The position numbers and the translations under genes were made by a program. Below the pieces are notes generated by a model, which had not been told where the DNA came from, did no database searches, and saw nothing but the letters and a program-made list of their open reading frames with translations. Shown here piece after piece: positions 6,181-13,607 of a stretch of DNA of 24,691 nucleotides (positions are counted from its first letter, which is position 1; every line of letters starts with the position of its first letter). The DNA is from a virus: positions 1 through 24,691 of IMG/VR virus record IMGVR_UViG_3300025598_000169. The stretch is one strand, 5' to 3'.

Positions 6181-6340
6181 TATGGTAGTGACTACGACCT
6201 TTACTAAAGATGTGCAGATTGAGGCACAAACTTTAGCAGAGGCAGAGGAAAAAACATGGGACTGGATTGAAGAGAATGATGTTCTTCATAATGCAGACCT
6301 TGATACAACGATTGAAACTTTGGAGGAATACTATGCCTAA
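6167..6340 (+). CDS. Hypothetical 57-aa acidic protein
   Basis: Begins MPIFNMVVTTTFTKDVQIEA and continues QTLAEAEEKTWDWIEEND, a pattern (beta strand, then an alanine-rich helix) seen in small phage proteins with no assigned role. Preceded by GGAGG about 11 nt upstream. Overlaps both neighbours. Confidence 0.65.
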   Translation: MPIFNMVVTTTFTKDVQIEAQTLAEAEEKTWDWIEENDVLHNADLDTTIETLEEYYA

Positions 6341-7019
6341 TTGGTGCGATAACGCTGTGACTATCAGTCACAAAAATAAACGGAAGATAAAAAAACTGGT
6401 AACTGCCTATAAACGAGGAAGGTTTTTTGCGACTATTTACCCTGAGCCTGATTATTCTGTAACACCAGTCAAAAAGACATACCCTGAGATATCAGCCCAG
6501 TATGCCAAGACTGAAGAAGAAAAGGCACAAGCATATATGCCTACTATCAGTCCTAGTAATTGGTGGGATTGGAGGGTGCAACATTGGGGGACAAAATGGG
6601 AGATTGAAACTAAAGGTTATGACATCAATATCAGCGACCATGAAATCTCTTTTAGTTTTTCTAGTGCTTGGAGTCCTCCAGTAGGAATCTATCAAAAACT
6701 TGTTGAACAAGGTTATGAAGTAGAGGCAACTTACTACGAAAGTGGTTGTGCGTTCTGTGGTTACTGGACAAATGACCTAGAAGATTGCTATGACATTGAA
6801 AATGATTATGAATGGGTGCGTAAAAACATACCTCGAAACATAGACGAGGAATATGGAATCTCGGAGAGCATTAAGGAATATAAACTTGATGACCTACTGG
6901 ATACCATCCACAATATTGAAGAACAATTAAAGACTGCGACTGATACAGAAAAAGCCGAGTTAGAAGCAGAATTGATCAAAACTAAACAGGAATACGAAGA
7001 ATTGGAGGAATCATTTTGA
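6333..7019 (+). CDS. Api92-like / DUF1281-type protein
   Basis: 228 aa, starting MPNWCDNAVTIS, the hallmark opening of the Api92-like (DUF1281) family of phage and plasmid proteins. WWDWRVQHWGTKWEIETKGY in the middle and SAWSPPVGIYQKL are also typical. The C-terminal 50 residues are a charged coiled-coil (NIEEQLKTATDTEKAELEAE). Start chosen at MPNWC (ATG 6333, GGAGG upstream) rather than the longer reading from 6267, which lies inside the previous gene. Function unknown. Confidence 0.8.
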   Translation: MPNWCDNAVTISHKNKRKIKKLVTAYKRGRFFATIYPEPDYSVTPVKKTYPEISAQYAKTEEEKAQAYMPTISPSNWWDWRVQHWGTKWEIETKGYDINISDHEISFSFSSAWSPPVGIYQKLVEQGYEVEATYYESGCAFCGYWTNDLEDCYDIENDYEWVRKNIPRNIDEEYGISESIKEYKLDDLLDTIHNIEEQLKTATDTEKAELEAELIKTKQEYEELEESF

Positions 7020-7258
7020 AAGATTTGAACAAGATTTGGAATGAAAAAGCCGAGAGTTTATTACTTGGCAAACGAATTATTCAGGTGCGTTATTTAGACC
7101 ATGATGAAGCGTGGGAAATGGGTTGGTATGAAAGACCAATAGCATTTCAGGTAGATGATGGGACATGGTTTTATCCCAGTCGTGATGATGAAGGAAATGG
7201 TGGAGGTGCACTTTTCACTTCGCATGAAACTGATTTTTGTTTGCCAGTATTGAGGTAA
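7016..7258 (+). CDS. Hypothetical 80-aa protein
   Basis: TTG start at 7016 overlapping the previous TGA (TTGA) with GGAGG 7 nt upstream. Sequence includes GKRIIQVRYLDHDEAWEMGW, ERPIAFQVDDGTWFYPSRDD and GNGGGALF, beta-rich, of a kind I recall from phage proteins without known role. Soluble. Confidence 0.7.
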   Translation: MKDLNKIWNEKAESLLLGKRIIQVRYLDHDEAWEMGWYERPIAFQVDDGTWFYPSRDDEGNGGGALFTSHETDFCLPVLR

Positions 7259-7261
7259 GCC

Positions 7262-7450
7262 ATGAAACTAGAAATAAAAATGTATTTTTATGATTATGAA
7301 TCTTTAGAAACTGCATTACTTGATGTTGTTGAATCTCTAAAGAATAGTGATATGGGAACAGTAGATAGTTACCCTTTTTACATAGGTTCTTTTAGAAGGG
7401 CAGAGGACTTTGTTGATGTGAAAGATTTAGACAGTCAAGTGCATTGGTAA
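7262..7450 (+). CDS. Hypothetical 62-aa protein
   Basis: Begins MKLEIKMYFYDYESLETALL and ends DFVDVKDLDSQVHW. No family recognised. It follows 3 nt after the previous stop; its stop opens the structured leader at 7451-7507. Confidence 0.65.
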   Translation: MKLEIKMYFYDYESLETALLDVVESLKNSDMGTVDSYPFYIGSFRRAEDFVDVKDLDSQVHW

Positions 7451-7464
7451 GTGCTGTAATCCTG

Positions 7465-7503
7465 ATGCCCTTAATTGGGCATTGGGATTGCCATTTTGCA
7501 ATC
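7465..7503 (+). promoter_or_regulatory. Tandem hairpins before box copy 5
   Basis: ATGCCC (7465-7470) pairs with GGGCAT (7477-7482), and GATTGC (7486-7491) with GCAATC (7498-7503). CTGATG at 7462-7467 recalls a hammerhead core, but the GAAA box and stem I are missing. It holds the same position (stop codon, structure, box, ATG) as the three hammerheads, so it may be a decayed or replaced copy. Confidence 0.4.
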
Positions 7504-7507
7504 GTTT

Positions 7508-7519
7508 AACTGCTAGGAG
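7508..7519 (+). repeat. AACTGCTAGGAG box, copy 5
   Basis: Ribosome binding site of the zinc protein at 7525 (5 nt spacing). Confidence 0.87.
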
Positions 7520-7524
7520 AAATT

Positions 7525-7689
7525 ATGACTAATGTATTTATTAAATTAAATGTTTACGCTATTGATGATGAAGAATGCCCTATGTGTGGCGAAAAAGAAT
7601 TGACATTCATTACAAGTTGTAAAGCATGCCATTGTGGTGAATGTGGCACATGGGTAAGTCTTGATGGTCAAATTTTGGAGGGCGAATGA
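7525..7689 (+). CDS. Small zinc-ribbon-like protein, 54 aa
   Basis: Seven cysteines: CPMC in the first half, then CKACHCGECG. Two Cys pairs suit one zinc ion. Too short for any enzyme; perhaps a nucleic-acid or protein binder. Its stop overlaps the next ATG (ATGATG). First gene of the last cassette of the run. Confidence 0.7.
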   Translation: MTNVFIKLNVYAIDDEECPMCGEKELTFITSCKACHCGECGTWVSLDGQILEGE

Positions 7690-7898
7690 TGCCGTTTATA
7701 GTTGAGCAAGAGTTTATCTATGGTTGGGAGAATGTTTGGCACAATGGTGAAACAGGAGAGCCGACTGTATATGAAACGAAAGAACAAGCACAGGCAGAAC
7801 TGGATGAGTTTATCTCTGATACCGAACAGGATTACAGAGAAGGCAATTTGGAAGAGCCGTATTTACATGATGAATTTAGAATTGTGGAGGTTTTATGA
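7686..7898 (+). CDS. Hypothetical 70-aa acidic protein
   Basis: Begins MMPFIVEQEFIYGWENVW; TVYETKEQAQAELDEFISD is a common phage small-protein pattern (strand, then acidic helix) of unknown role. Overlaps both neighbours as ATGA. Confidence 0.68.
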   Translation: MMPFIVEQEFIYGWENVWHNGETGEPTVYETKEQAQAELDEFISDTEQDYREGNLEEPYLHDEFRIVEVL

Positions 7899-8080
7899 AT
7901 CAAATTAAGCGTTATATGATTGAGTATTTTGAGAGTGACGATCCATCATACGATTGTTATTTGGGTGAAGATGCTTACGAGGCGATTCAAGCATTTAAAG
8001 AAGAAAATCCTCAAGCAAAAATAGAAAATGTTTGTTTAATTCTTGATTTGGAGGATGAGATTTATGAAAGTAATGATTGA
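7895..8080 (+). CDS. Hypothetical 61-aa acidic protein
   Basis: Begins MNQIKRYMIEYFESDDPSYD; DAYEAIQAFKEENPQAKIEN resembles the helix of small phage proteins that also have a Tyr/Glu-rich strand. GGAGG 6 nt before the ATG, inside the previous gene. Confidence 0.65.
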   Translation: MNQIKRYMIEYFESDDPSYDCYLGEDAYEAIQAFKEENPQAKIENVCLILDLEDEIYESND

Positions 8081-8336
8081 AATTAACTTGCCTGATGGAC
8101 AAAAGATTCCTACTGCTGAGGATATTATTCGATTAACTGATCCTGACTGGTTAGCCGAATGGTGGCACATTGATGATGTCAAAGGAGTTGATGGTGCTGA
8201 AGATTTATCTGATGAAGATTGCAGAGAAGTCTTGCGACTTGTTGGCAAAGAGCACAAAGCAGATATCGGTATTAACTGGGAAGAAATTGAGTATTGGGTA
8301 AACCATGTCAAAGAGGAGATTGAAAATGCCTACTAG
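8064..8336 (+). CDS. Hypothetical 90-aa acidic protein
   Basis: Reads MKVMIEINLPDGQKIPTAED, then WLAEWWHIDDVKGVD. Start placed at ATG 8064 (GGAGG 9 nt upstream) rather than at 8043. Overlaps the previous gene by 17 nt and the next by 11. No family recognised. Confidence 0.65.
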   Translation: MKVMIEINLPDGQKIPTAEDIIRLTDPDWLAEWWHIDDVKGVDGAEDLSDEDCREVLRLVGKEHKADIGINWEEIEYWVNHVKEEIENAY

Positions 8337-8463
8337 GGAAATTGTTAGTTATGCTTTAGAAGTAACTTGGAATGATGGAACAAAAGAAATCAAGACAGAT
8401 TTTCCTGAGATTGAATACATCAACGAATATTTAGACGAGTTAGAAAGGGAAGAGAATGACTGA
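8326..8463 (+). CDS. Hypothetical 45-aa protein
   Basis: MPTREIVSYALEVTWNDGTK followed by an acidic helix (YINEYLDELEREEND). GAGGAG about 8 nt upstream in the end of the previous gene. No family recognised. Confidence 0.6.
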   Translation: MPTREIVSYALEVTWNDGTKEIKTDFPEIEYINEYLDELEREEND

Positions 8464-8662
8464 GACTATAAAAATTGATAGAGATACCATGATTAAACAG
8501 TTGATTGATTCAACATTTGATCACATAGAACAATGTCCTGAAACTTTAGACGAATATTTAAAGTATGGATTTAAGGGTTTTGAAAATTATAGTGATTCAG
8601 AATTATTGCGAGAGTATCGAGATTACATCAGTGAAATTATTATGGAGGTGGAAAATGAATAG
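8456..8662 (+). CDS. Hypothetical 68-aa protein
   Basis: MTETIKIDRDTMIKQLIDST and later SDSELLREYRDYISEIIMEV, an all-helical acidic protein. Overlaps both neighbours by 8 nt. No family recognised. Confidence 0.65.
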   Translation: MTETIKIDRDTMIKQLIDSTFDHIEQCPETLDEYLKYGFKGFENYSDSELLREYRDYISEIIMEVENE

Positions 8663-8810
8663 TGATTTATTAGACGAATATTGCGAAGAAGAGTTTGGTC
8701 ATAAGGACTGGTCAATGGATTGGGATGTATATGGTAATTTAAAAGTTACTTTTTATAAAGATCCAAGACCTGAATACTATCAAGATGAAGAAGAAGGGGA
8801 AGAAGAATGA
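8655..8810 (+). CDS. Hypothetical 51-aa acidic protein
   Basis: Start at ATG 8655 (GGAGGTGG upstream): MNSDLLDEYCEEEFGHKDW, ending in a run of acidic residues (YYQDEEEGEEE). A longer reading from 8565 runs inside the previous gene and was not used. No family recognised. Confidence 0.6.
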   Translation: MNSDLLDEYCEEEFGHKDWSMDWDVYGNLKVTFYKDPRPEYYQDEEEGEEE

Positions 8811-8974
8811 AACGCTATGATGTAACTTATTACCTTAAACGAGAGGTCACCATTACTGTGGATGTGCCCAATGGTGAAGATCCTGAAGAGTATGCTTGGG
8901 ATGAACTTGAATTAAACAAGGGAGAAGAAATTATTGATTCTGATTACTATGAGGTTGATCCCCATGAATTTTAG
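8807..8974 (+). CDS. Hypothetical 55-aa protein
   Basis: MKRYDVTYYLKREVTITVDV then EYAWDELELNKGEE: strand-strand-helix plan like the other small proteins of this run. ATGA overlap with the gene before and 11-nt overlap with the sigma-like gene after. Confidence 0.62.
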   Translation: MKRYDVTYYLKREVTITVDVPNGEDPEEYAWDELELNKGEEIIDSDYYEVDPHEF

Positions 8975-9245
8975 CCAATGTGGTGGTAAAGTTCCTGTGT
9001 TTGTAGGGGGAGATTCCCCTTACAAACTGGTGGACTTCCCAAGTAAACCCCAGTTTAAGCGACTCTATGAATCGTTTAAACCAGAGTTGATTGAAAAGTA
9101 TTGGGTAATGATGAACATGAGAGCCGAAGGTAAAACTTTGGCTGAGGTCGGAACACGATACAATGTTTCACGAGAAAGAGTTAGGCAAATTGAGGCAAAG
9201 TTTTTAAAGAGATTAGCAGTTTCTTTAATGCCTGAGACGCTTTAA
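8964..9245 (+). CDS. Sigma70 region 4-like DNA-binding protein
   Basis: 93 aa from ATG 8964 (MNFSQCGGKVPVFVG). The C-terminal half, GKTLAEVGTRYNVSRERVRQ followed by IEAKFLKRLA, is the helix-turn-helix of sigma70 region 4, the part that reads the -35 element, with the usual RERVRQIE signature. Regions 2 and 3 are absent, so it is not a full sigma factor; it could act as an anti-sigma-like or -35-binding regulator, or a small transcription activator. Last gene of the plus-strand run; its end overlaps the convergent primase gene by 65 nt. Confidence 0.72.
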   Translation: MNFSQCGGKVPVFVGGDSPYKLVDFPSKPQFKRLYESFKPELIEKYWVMMNMRAEGKTLAEVGTRYNVSRERVRQIEAKFLKRLAVSLMPETL

Positions 9246-10017
9246 AGTTACCGACACGCATATGGTAATCATTAAAATCTTCCCCAACTGTTTCCGAGAT
9301 CCAATAAGGCTTGCCTGTGTCTTTGGCGAATCGTTCTCCGACACCGTTGGTATCGTTATCAGCAATGATGATCCCACCCCTGATGTTCCTTGCTACGAAC
9401 TGCATATTGCTTGCACTAAAGCAAATGTAAATACAATAAGGAAGATTCATCGACTTCATTACATTTCGAATCGAAAGACCAGTCGCAAAACCCTCGCAGA
9501 ATATCGGAGTTCCTTCTGCGTTGATAGTGAAAGTTGCACCTTTAGAGGTTTGACCATAGAGGAACTTCTTTTCCCCCTCGTGATTGATGAGTTGGCAACC
9601 CACTATTCTCTCTTGATTCCTCATGGGGATAACTAAGATTTGCTGACCATCTTTATCCCATACATTCCCCATTTCGGTGGGGAATCCTTTTTTCTCAAAA
9701 TAAGGATGTAAATTGAGACTGCATTGGCTTAAAATCCATTCGGCTTTTTCACTTGCCTTCCTTGCTTCTATGTCTCGTTTGTCCGAGGACTGCTTAATAA
9801 CTTTGCGAACTGTCTCCTTATTCTGCCCTTGTGCAAACCATGTGACTGGCTTTTCCATTGTTGCCCAGTTCTGCACCCATCCAACATCACCAAGAAACTT
9901 GTATCTGCCGTTTCGTTTATGTGGATGATCGTCTGTCGGTGTTGCAATCCATTTGTCGTATTCGATATTACTTAAAATGAGACCATAGTCTCTAGCAAAA
10001 TTGATAAACTCAATCAT
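9181..10017 (-). CDS. Toprim-domain DNA primase
   Basis: 278 aa. Makes RNA primers for phage replication. Toprim motifs: the Glu of PIFCEGFATGLSIRNVM (about residue 175) and the DxD of GIIIADNDTNGVGERFA (about residue 218), followed by KPYWISETVGEDFNDYH. The N-terminal half has no clear zinc-binding Cys set, so it differs from DnaG/T7-type primases and is closer to the plasmid/phage Toprim_3 primase-like proteins. It overlaps the helicase gene by 4 nt (ATGA), which fits a primase-helicase pair. Confidence 0.82.
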   Translation of the reverse strand: MIEFINFARDYGLILSNIEYDKWIATPTDDHPHKRNGRYKFLGDVGWVQNWATMEKPVTWFAQGQNKETVRKVIKQSSDKRDIEARKASEKAEWILSQCSLNLHPYFEKKGFPTEMGNVWDKDGQQILVIPMRNQERIVGCQLINHEGEKKFLYGQTSKGATFTINAEGTPIFCEGFATGLSIRNVMKSMNLPYCIYICFSASNMQFVARNIRGGIIIADNDTNGVGERFAKDTGKPYWISETVGEDFNDYHMRVGNFKASQALKKLLISLKTLPQFA

Positions 10018-11495
10018 AATCCCATCTTCTCCCTGCGTTTATGGTAAATAATATTGCGATGCTTAATCCATTTCATTGTAGTAACACTTGGTATTCTTGG
10101 ATGTTGGAGTAAACCCTTTGGCCAAGCACCAAACTTTTCTTTAAACTTATTACTTGCCCAGCCAATGTCATAGTTTCTATCTTTGGCGATATAAATTAAC
10201 TCTGAATAAAAGTTTTGTTGCTCTGTTCTGTTATTAGATATCAAGCCGTTGAGTTCAAACATCTCACCATCAACTGCCTGTATCAATGACCGATGCTTCA
10301 CATGACCACACGAAGGACACGACAAACTATTTGGTGGCCAGAGAGCCGAGCACATAGGACATTTGGCTTCTTTCTTTACCTTTTCATCAGGTTCTTTCTT
10401 AGTTTTCTCAACTCGTTCATCAAGAATCTCAACTCCTTTTGTATAAACATCTTCCCAATCATCTTGGAATCGAAGGTAATTGCCTGAATGGTCTAACCAA
10501 ACAGCAAATTCTTTGCTTTGATGGCTACGCATGACTCTGCCGAGTTGTTGTATATGTGAAGATAAACTCTTTGAAAAAGGTCGAGCTGATACCCCAATCA
10601 TAACGTCAGGAACATCGAAACCACGAGTAAGTATGTCAGTAGCAATGAGACCATGTATTTCAGTATCAGGTTTTGAGAAATCATCAATCACCTCTTGTTT
10701 GTATTCGTTGTTGTCTAAATAACTAATGCTTACAAAGTTATAACCTTTGGCAGCGAACTGCGTTACCAAGTCCTGACCATGCTTAACTCCAGCACAAAAC
10801 ACAATCGTCTTTCTTGGTTTGCCAAATATTTCTATTGTTTTCTTTTCCCATTCGCTAACAATGTCACCAGTAATTTTCATACCTCGTTCTGTAACATCAT
10901 CAGGACTCCATTCTCCTGCAAGTTTTTTTGCACCAGTCATGTCAATCTCTTTACATATAAAGACACGCAAAGGTGCAAGCCATCCTTTCTTTACTAAGTC
11001 CTCAGTCGTTGCACCACAAACAACATTTGAATATAACGATCCAAGACCTTTGGTAAACGGAGTTGCTGTTAAGCCAATGACTTTTAACTTAGGATGGTTT
11101 TTTATTAAATCAGAAATAAGTTTACGAGTGATATGACATTCATCCACAATCAATAAATCCATTTCAGGAAACTTATTACGCTTCTCAATGGTTTGTGATG
11201 AACAGATTTGAATCTTCTTTGTGATGTCACGCTTGTAATGGTCTGCCTGTAATACGCCATGATCAAGCTTGTATTTGGTAAGACGAAGACTGGTTTGTTC
11301 TATCAAAACAATACGGTCTAATATCATGGCAGAACGATTGTATTTGTCTGCCGTAGCCTTCATCAGATAGATAGCCACTTCGGTCTTACCAAAGCCTGTT
11401 GGTGCGTATAAAAGCTGTGTTCGATGTCCTTCTTTAAAGCCCTGACGGAGTTTATCGACAACTCCCAGTTGGTGTTCTCTTAATGCTAATTCCAT
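10014..11495 (-). CDS. SF2 DEAD/DEAH-type helicase with zinc finger
   Basis: 493 aa. Motif Q/I: LREHQLGVVDKL and APTGFGKTEVA; Ia: LDRIVLIEQT; II: LLIVDECH; III: GLTATPF; IV: KTIVFCAG; V: GLIATDILTRGFDVPDV; VI: QQLGRVMRS. A four-Cys zinc finger (CPMCSALWPPNSLSCPSCG) follows the second RecA-like domain at about residues 384-402. The pattern resembles phage and bacterial DEAD-box-like helicases of the XPB/RadD group. It likely unwinds replication or recombination intermediates. Start ATG 11495 overlaps the ParB-like stop by one base. Confidence 0.9.
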   Translation of the reverse strand: MELALREHQLGVVDKLRQGFKEGHRTQLLYAPTGFGKTEVAIYLMKATADKYNRSAMILDRIVLIEQTSLRLTKYKLDHGVLQADHYKRDITKKIQICSSQTIEKRNKFPEMDLLIVDECHITRKLISDLIKNHPKLKVIGLTATPFTKGLGSLYSNVVCGATTEDLVKKGWLAPLRVFICKEIDMTGAKKLAGEWSPDDVTERGMKITGDIVSEWEKKTIEIFGKPRKTIVFCAGVKHGQDLVTQFAAKGYNFVSISYLDNNEYKQEVIDDFSKPDTEIHGLIATDILTRGFDVPDVMIGVSARPFSKSLSSHIQQLGRVMRSHQSKEFAVWLDHSGNYLRFQDDWEDVYTKGVEILDERVEKTKKEPDEKVKKEAKCPMCSALWPPNSLSCPSCGHVKHRSLIQAVDGEMFELNGLISNNRTEQQNFYSELIYIAKDRNYDIGWASNKFKEKFGAWPKGLLQHPRIPSVTTMKWIKHRNIIYHKRREKMGL

Positions 11496-12322
11496 TATTT
11501 TCTCTTTTTCATAGCATTGATTTGACGAATCAACTCATTAGTCCTTTCCATATACATATCTCTGCTCTCTCGCAAAGATTGAATTTCAAAGTCTTTCATC
11601 TTTATCTCTTCTCTTAATTCTTGAATCGTTACAAGAGCATCTTCTTGCTCAATCTCAGTTGCGTTATATCTTTTAGAAGCAAGGATATCTCTAAGTTTGG
11701 TAGCCTCTTCTTCTTGCTGAAGAATGGTGCGACCTGCCTCATCTAACTTCTGTTCTAGTTCTTGAATGTCAGGTGCTTTATCTAATTCTTTTTTAGCCTT
11801 ATTCTTCTTTGGTTCTTTTTTGGGTTTCTTTGCTGCCACTTTCATGGTAGATTCGTTGCCATGTTTATCTGTGTAAACAACTTCTTTTTGTTTCTCACCA
11901 AGTGATGCTCTGTATCGACTAATCGTTGCATGACTTACGCCAATGTGTTTACCAATTTGGACATTGGAATATTTTGAATACTCAGGATCTTTCAAAATCT
12001 CAAGAGCAATGAGTTTCTTCTCTTCTTGAGTATGTGGTAAGCCATGAACATTTGATCCCCAGCTATGCCATTTAGCTTGTCTGACTGTGCCTTCAATAAC
12101 TTCACAATCAATCGCTACATTACCTAATTCTTTATTAGCAAAGAAACGATGAAAGCCAGCTGATAGCCAGTAATCTGAACCATCGAAGAAGACTGTAATG
12201 GGAGGAAAGACAACTCCATCTCTCATTAAATCTGCATATTCTAAAACTTTGTGTTGGTTTAATTCTTTTCGTGATTGAGTCCCACCATCAATACGGATGG
12301 CGAGTATATTTACTTTCTTCAT
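11495..12322 (-). CDS. ParB/Spo0J-like DNA-binding protein
   Basis: 275 aa. ParB N-terminal (CTP-binding/nuclease-like) domain: IDGGTQSRKELNQHKVLEYA, PPITVFFDGSDYWLSAGFHR (the GxHR box), then a helix-turn-helix YSNVQIGKHIGVSHATISRY at about residues 120-140. The rest is Lys-rich and then a long coiled coil (IQELEQKLDEAGRTILQQEE onward). Phage ParB-like proteins without a ParA partner usually act in gene regulation or as nucleases; no parA is present here. Translated from box copy at 12328-12339 (AGGAG 5 nt before ATG). Confidence 0.85.
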   Translation of the reverse strand: MKKVNILAIRIDGGTQSRKELNQHKVLEYADLMRDGVVFPPITVFFDGSDYWLSAGFHRFFANKELGNVAIDCEVIEGTVRQAKWHSWGSNVHGLPHTQEEKKLIALEILKDPEYSKYSNVQIGKHIGVSHATISRYRASLGEKQKEVVYTDKHGNESTMKVAAKKPKKEPKKNKAKKELDKAPDIQELEQKLDEAGRTILQQEEEATKLRDILASKRYNATEIEQEDALVTIQELREEIKMKDFEIQSLRESRDMYMERTNELIRQINAMKKRK

Positions 12323-12327
12323 TTATT

Positions 12328-12339
12328 CTCCTAGCAGTT
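12328..12339 (-). repeat. AACTGCTAGGAG box on the minus strand (ParB-like gene)
   Basis: Exact 12-mer, 5 nt before ATG 12322. No hammerhead precedes it; TATACT lies 9 bp upstream (12354-12349) but no convincing -35 accompanies it. Confidence 0.87.
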
Positions 12340-12354
12340 GGAAATTTCAGTATA

Positions 12355-12570
12355 TCAAACTTCATCTTGTGCATCTACAATTTTCTTTATCTTGTCTTGC
12401 ATCTTCTCCCATTGAGACAATATAAACTTGTATTCAGATACCAAGATATCAGGCACATCGATAACCCAAACAGAACATATATTACTGTTCTCATAATATT
12501 TAATCTGTTCTTCATCATCATCAATTGTTAATACTGGATACCATTCTTCTTCTTCAATTAACACTTTCAT
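12355..12570 (-). CDS. Hypothetical 71-aa acidic protein
   Basis: MKVLIEEEEWYPVLTIDDDE, then ICSVWVIDVPDILVSEYKFI and a helical tail QWEKMQDKIKKIVD. ATGA overlap with the gene upstream. The mix of short strands and a final charged helix resembles many phage small proteins; no family recognised. Confidence 0.68.
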   Translation of the reverse strand: MKVLIEEEEWYPVLTIDDDEEQIKYYENSNICSVWVIDVPDILVSEYKFILSQWEKMQDKIKKIVDAQDEV

Positions 12571-12884
12571 TTGTCGCTCACTTTCTTTATAAGGTCTTTA
12601 ACCTCACCCATTGATTTTTTAATATGGGCATCATAGGCTTGTTCCATCATTTCAATCTTTTCTTTATATGGTTTCAACACTTCTATTTCTTCTTTCAACA
12701 AACTAATTTCTTCTCGTAATACACCAATCATATGTCCTGCTTCAGTCAATTCTGCTTCTTGTTGGCGTAACATAATCGCTGATTCTCTGTACAAAATAAT
12801 AGCTCTACCTGCTTGCTCAGTTTCTTTACCCAATAATCTAATACTTACACTTTCTAACTTATCTACAAGTTCATTTGCTGTCAT
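12567..12884 (-). CDS. Coiled-coil protein, 105 aa (MTANEL paralogue)
   Basis: Starts MTANELVDKLESVSIRLL and runs as an almost continuous coiled coil (VLREEISLLKEEIEVLKPY). The opening MTANEL and the MLRQQEAELTEAG segment match an internal part of the 196-aa protein at 15620-16210 (MTANELADEL, MLRQQAQEIA), so the two share a module. Function unknown. Overlaps the previous gene by 14 nt. Confidence 0.72.
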   Translation of the reverse strand: MTANELVDKLESVSIRLLGKETEQAGRAIILYRESAIMLRQQEAELTEAGHMIGVLREEISLLKEEIEVLKPYKEKIEMMEQAYDAHIKKSMGEVKDLIKKVSDK

Positions 12885-13035
12885 TTTCTTTTTCCCTGAT
12901 TAACTTAAATCTTAATTTTCCGTTTTCATCTATGTATAAAGGATATGGTAAATCTTTTATATCCTTAATTTCAGTAACACATGAATGACCAATTTCTACA
13001 TCTTGTTTACAAAAACTGCATATCATCTTAAACAT
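12871..13035 (-). CDS. Small Cys/His protein, 54 aa
   Basis: From ATG 13035 (AAAGGTG 6 nt upstream): MFKMICSFCKQDVEIGHSCV, with CxxC and HxC that could bind zinc, then YPLYIDENGKLRFKLIREKE. A longer reading from 13116 runs into the structured non-coding region and was rejected. First protein gene downstream of that region. Confidence 0.65.
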   Translation of the reverse strand: MFKMICSFCKQDVEIGHSCVTEIKDIKDLPYPLYIDENGKLRFKLIREKENDSK

Positions 13036-13084
13036 TTCTTTCACCTTTCCATATAAATATATCCTTGAGGGAGCGAAACGAAAT

Positions 13085-13568
13085 TGAAAGTGAGGTTTCC
13101 CCCAACCCCACAGCATGGGATTGAAGGAAAACTCAACTCGATATCCTGTCGGTCGCTTACTTCATATCAAGTTAATGAACCATTGGTAGTCTAGTTCACA
13201 CATCGGTGCTTTCTACTCTGTACTACGAGTTCGTTTAAGTGTCACCGAATGATCTCTATTGTTCTCAATCGTTCTCAGACAGAGTAAAGACCACGCTTCC
13301 ACACCTTGAGCCTAAACAATCTTCTTTGCTCACTATCACGCTAATTTAGGAAGAACGTAAACGTATGTCTTTTTGCCGTTCTACTCAACTTCAAGGGCAA
13401 CTTTCACACATACTCAGACCGATAGACCTAAATCATCGTGCTAGGTGCGAATAAGAACATAACAAAATGGCATAAATCTATACACGTTAAATTAACGTAT
13501 ATAAAAAACTCAATTTGTTAACAAGAAATTGTTTCAGTTCTTGTTGTTCTTAGTCACACCTAGCAGTT
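13085..13568 (-). ncRNA. Candidate large structured RNA (about 480 nt)
   Basis: No ORF of note on either strand, but many helices pair. P1 joins 13545-13565 with 13439-13459 (about 20 of 21 pairs) and encloses two hairpins (13520-13527/13538-13545 and 13480-13490/13492-13502). Others are 13427-13440/13337-13350, 13408-13413/13363-13368 extended by GGCAA/TTGCC, 13243-13251/13201-13208, 13164-13173/13135-13144 and 13126-13134/13092-13100 with an inner 7-bp stem. At least four helices hold a G-U pair only when read on the minus strand (A-C on plus), which sets the strand. Loops are purine-rich. The 5' end starts with a box-like AACTGCTAGGTG. Ornate phage RNAs such as GOLLD and ROOL are the obvious comparison; I cannot assign it to either. 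Confidence 0.6.
13557..13568 (-). repeat. Variant box AACTGCTAGGTG inside the structured RNA
   Basis: Same first ten bases as the box. Here it is not followed by a protein gene but forms the 5' arm of helix P1 with CACCTAGCA at 13447-13439. Confidence 0.75.
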
Positions 13569-13578
13569 GAAACTATAG

Positions 13579-13605
13579 ATTAAACTATTTCAAAATATTT
13601 GGCAA
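13579..13605 (-). promoter_or_regulatory. Possible weak promoter for the structured RNA
   Basis: TTGCCA (13605-13600) and TTTAAT (13584-13579) on the minus strand, each 5 of 6 to consensus but with a short 15-bp spacer. It sits just upstream of the box-like 5' end. Confidence 0.3.
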
Positions 13606-13607
13606 GA

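Noticed and set aside
8205-8240. CTGAAGA/CTGATGA words resembling hammerhead cores
   Set aside because: They lie in coding sequence with no GAAA box or pairing stems.
10365-10400. Minus-strand CTGATGA followed by GAAA inside the helicase gene
   Set aside because: The bases between cannot form stem II and stem I is absent; this is coding sequence.
13036-13116. N-terminal extension of the small Cys protein (start at 13116)
   Set aside because: It has no ribosome binding site, overlaps the last hairpin of the structured RNA, and ATG 13035 has a good one.
13085-13568. tRNA genes in the non-coding gap
   Set aside because: I looked for T-arm and anticodon-arm patterns on both strands and found no complete cloverleaf.
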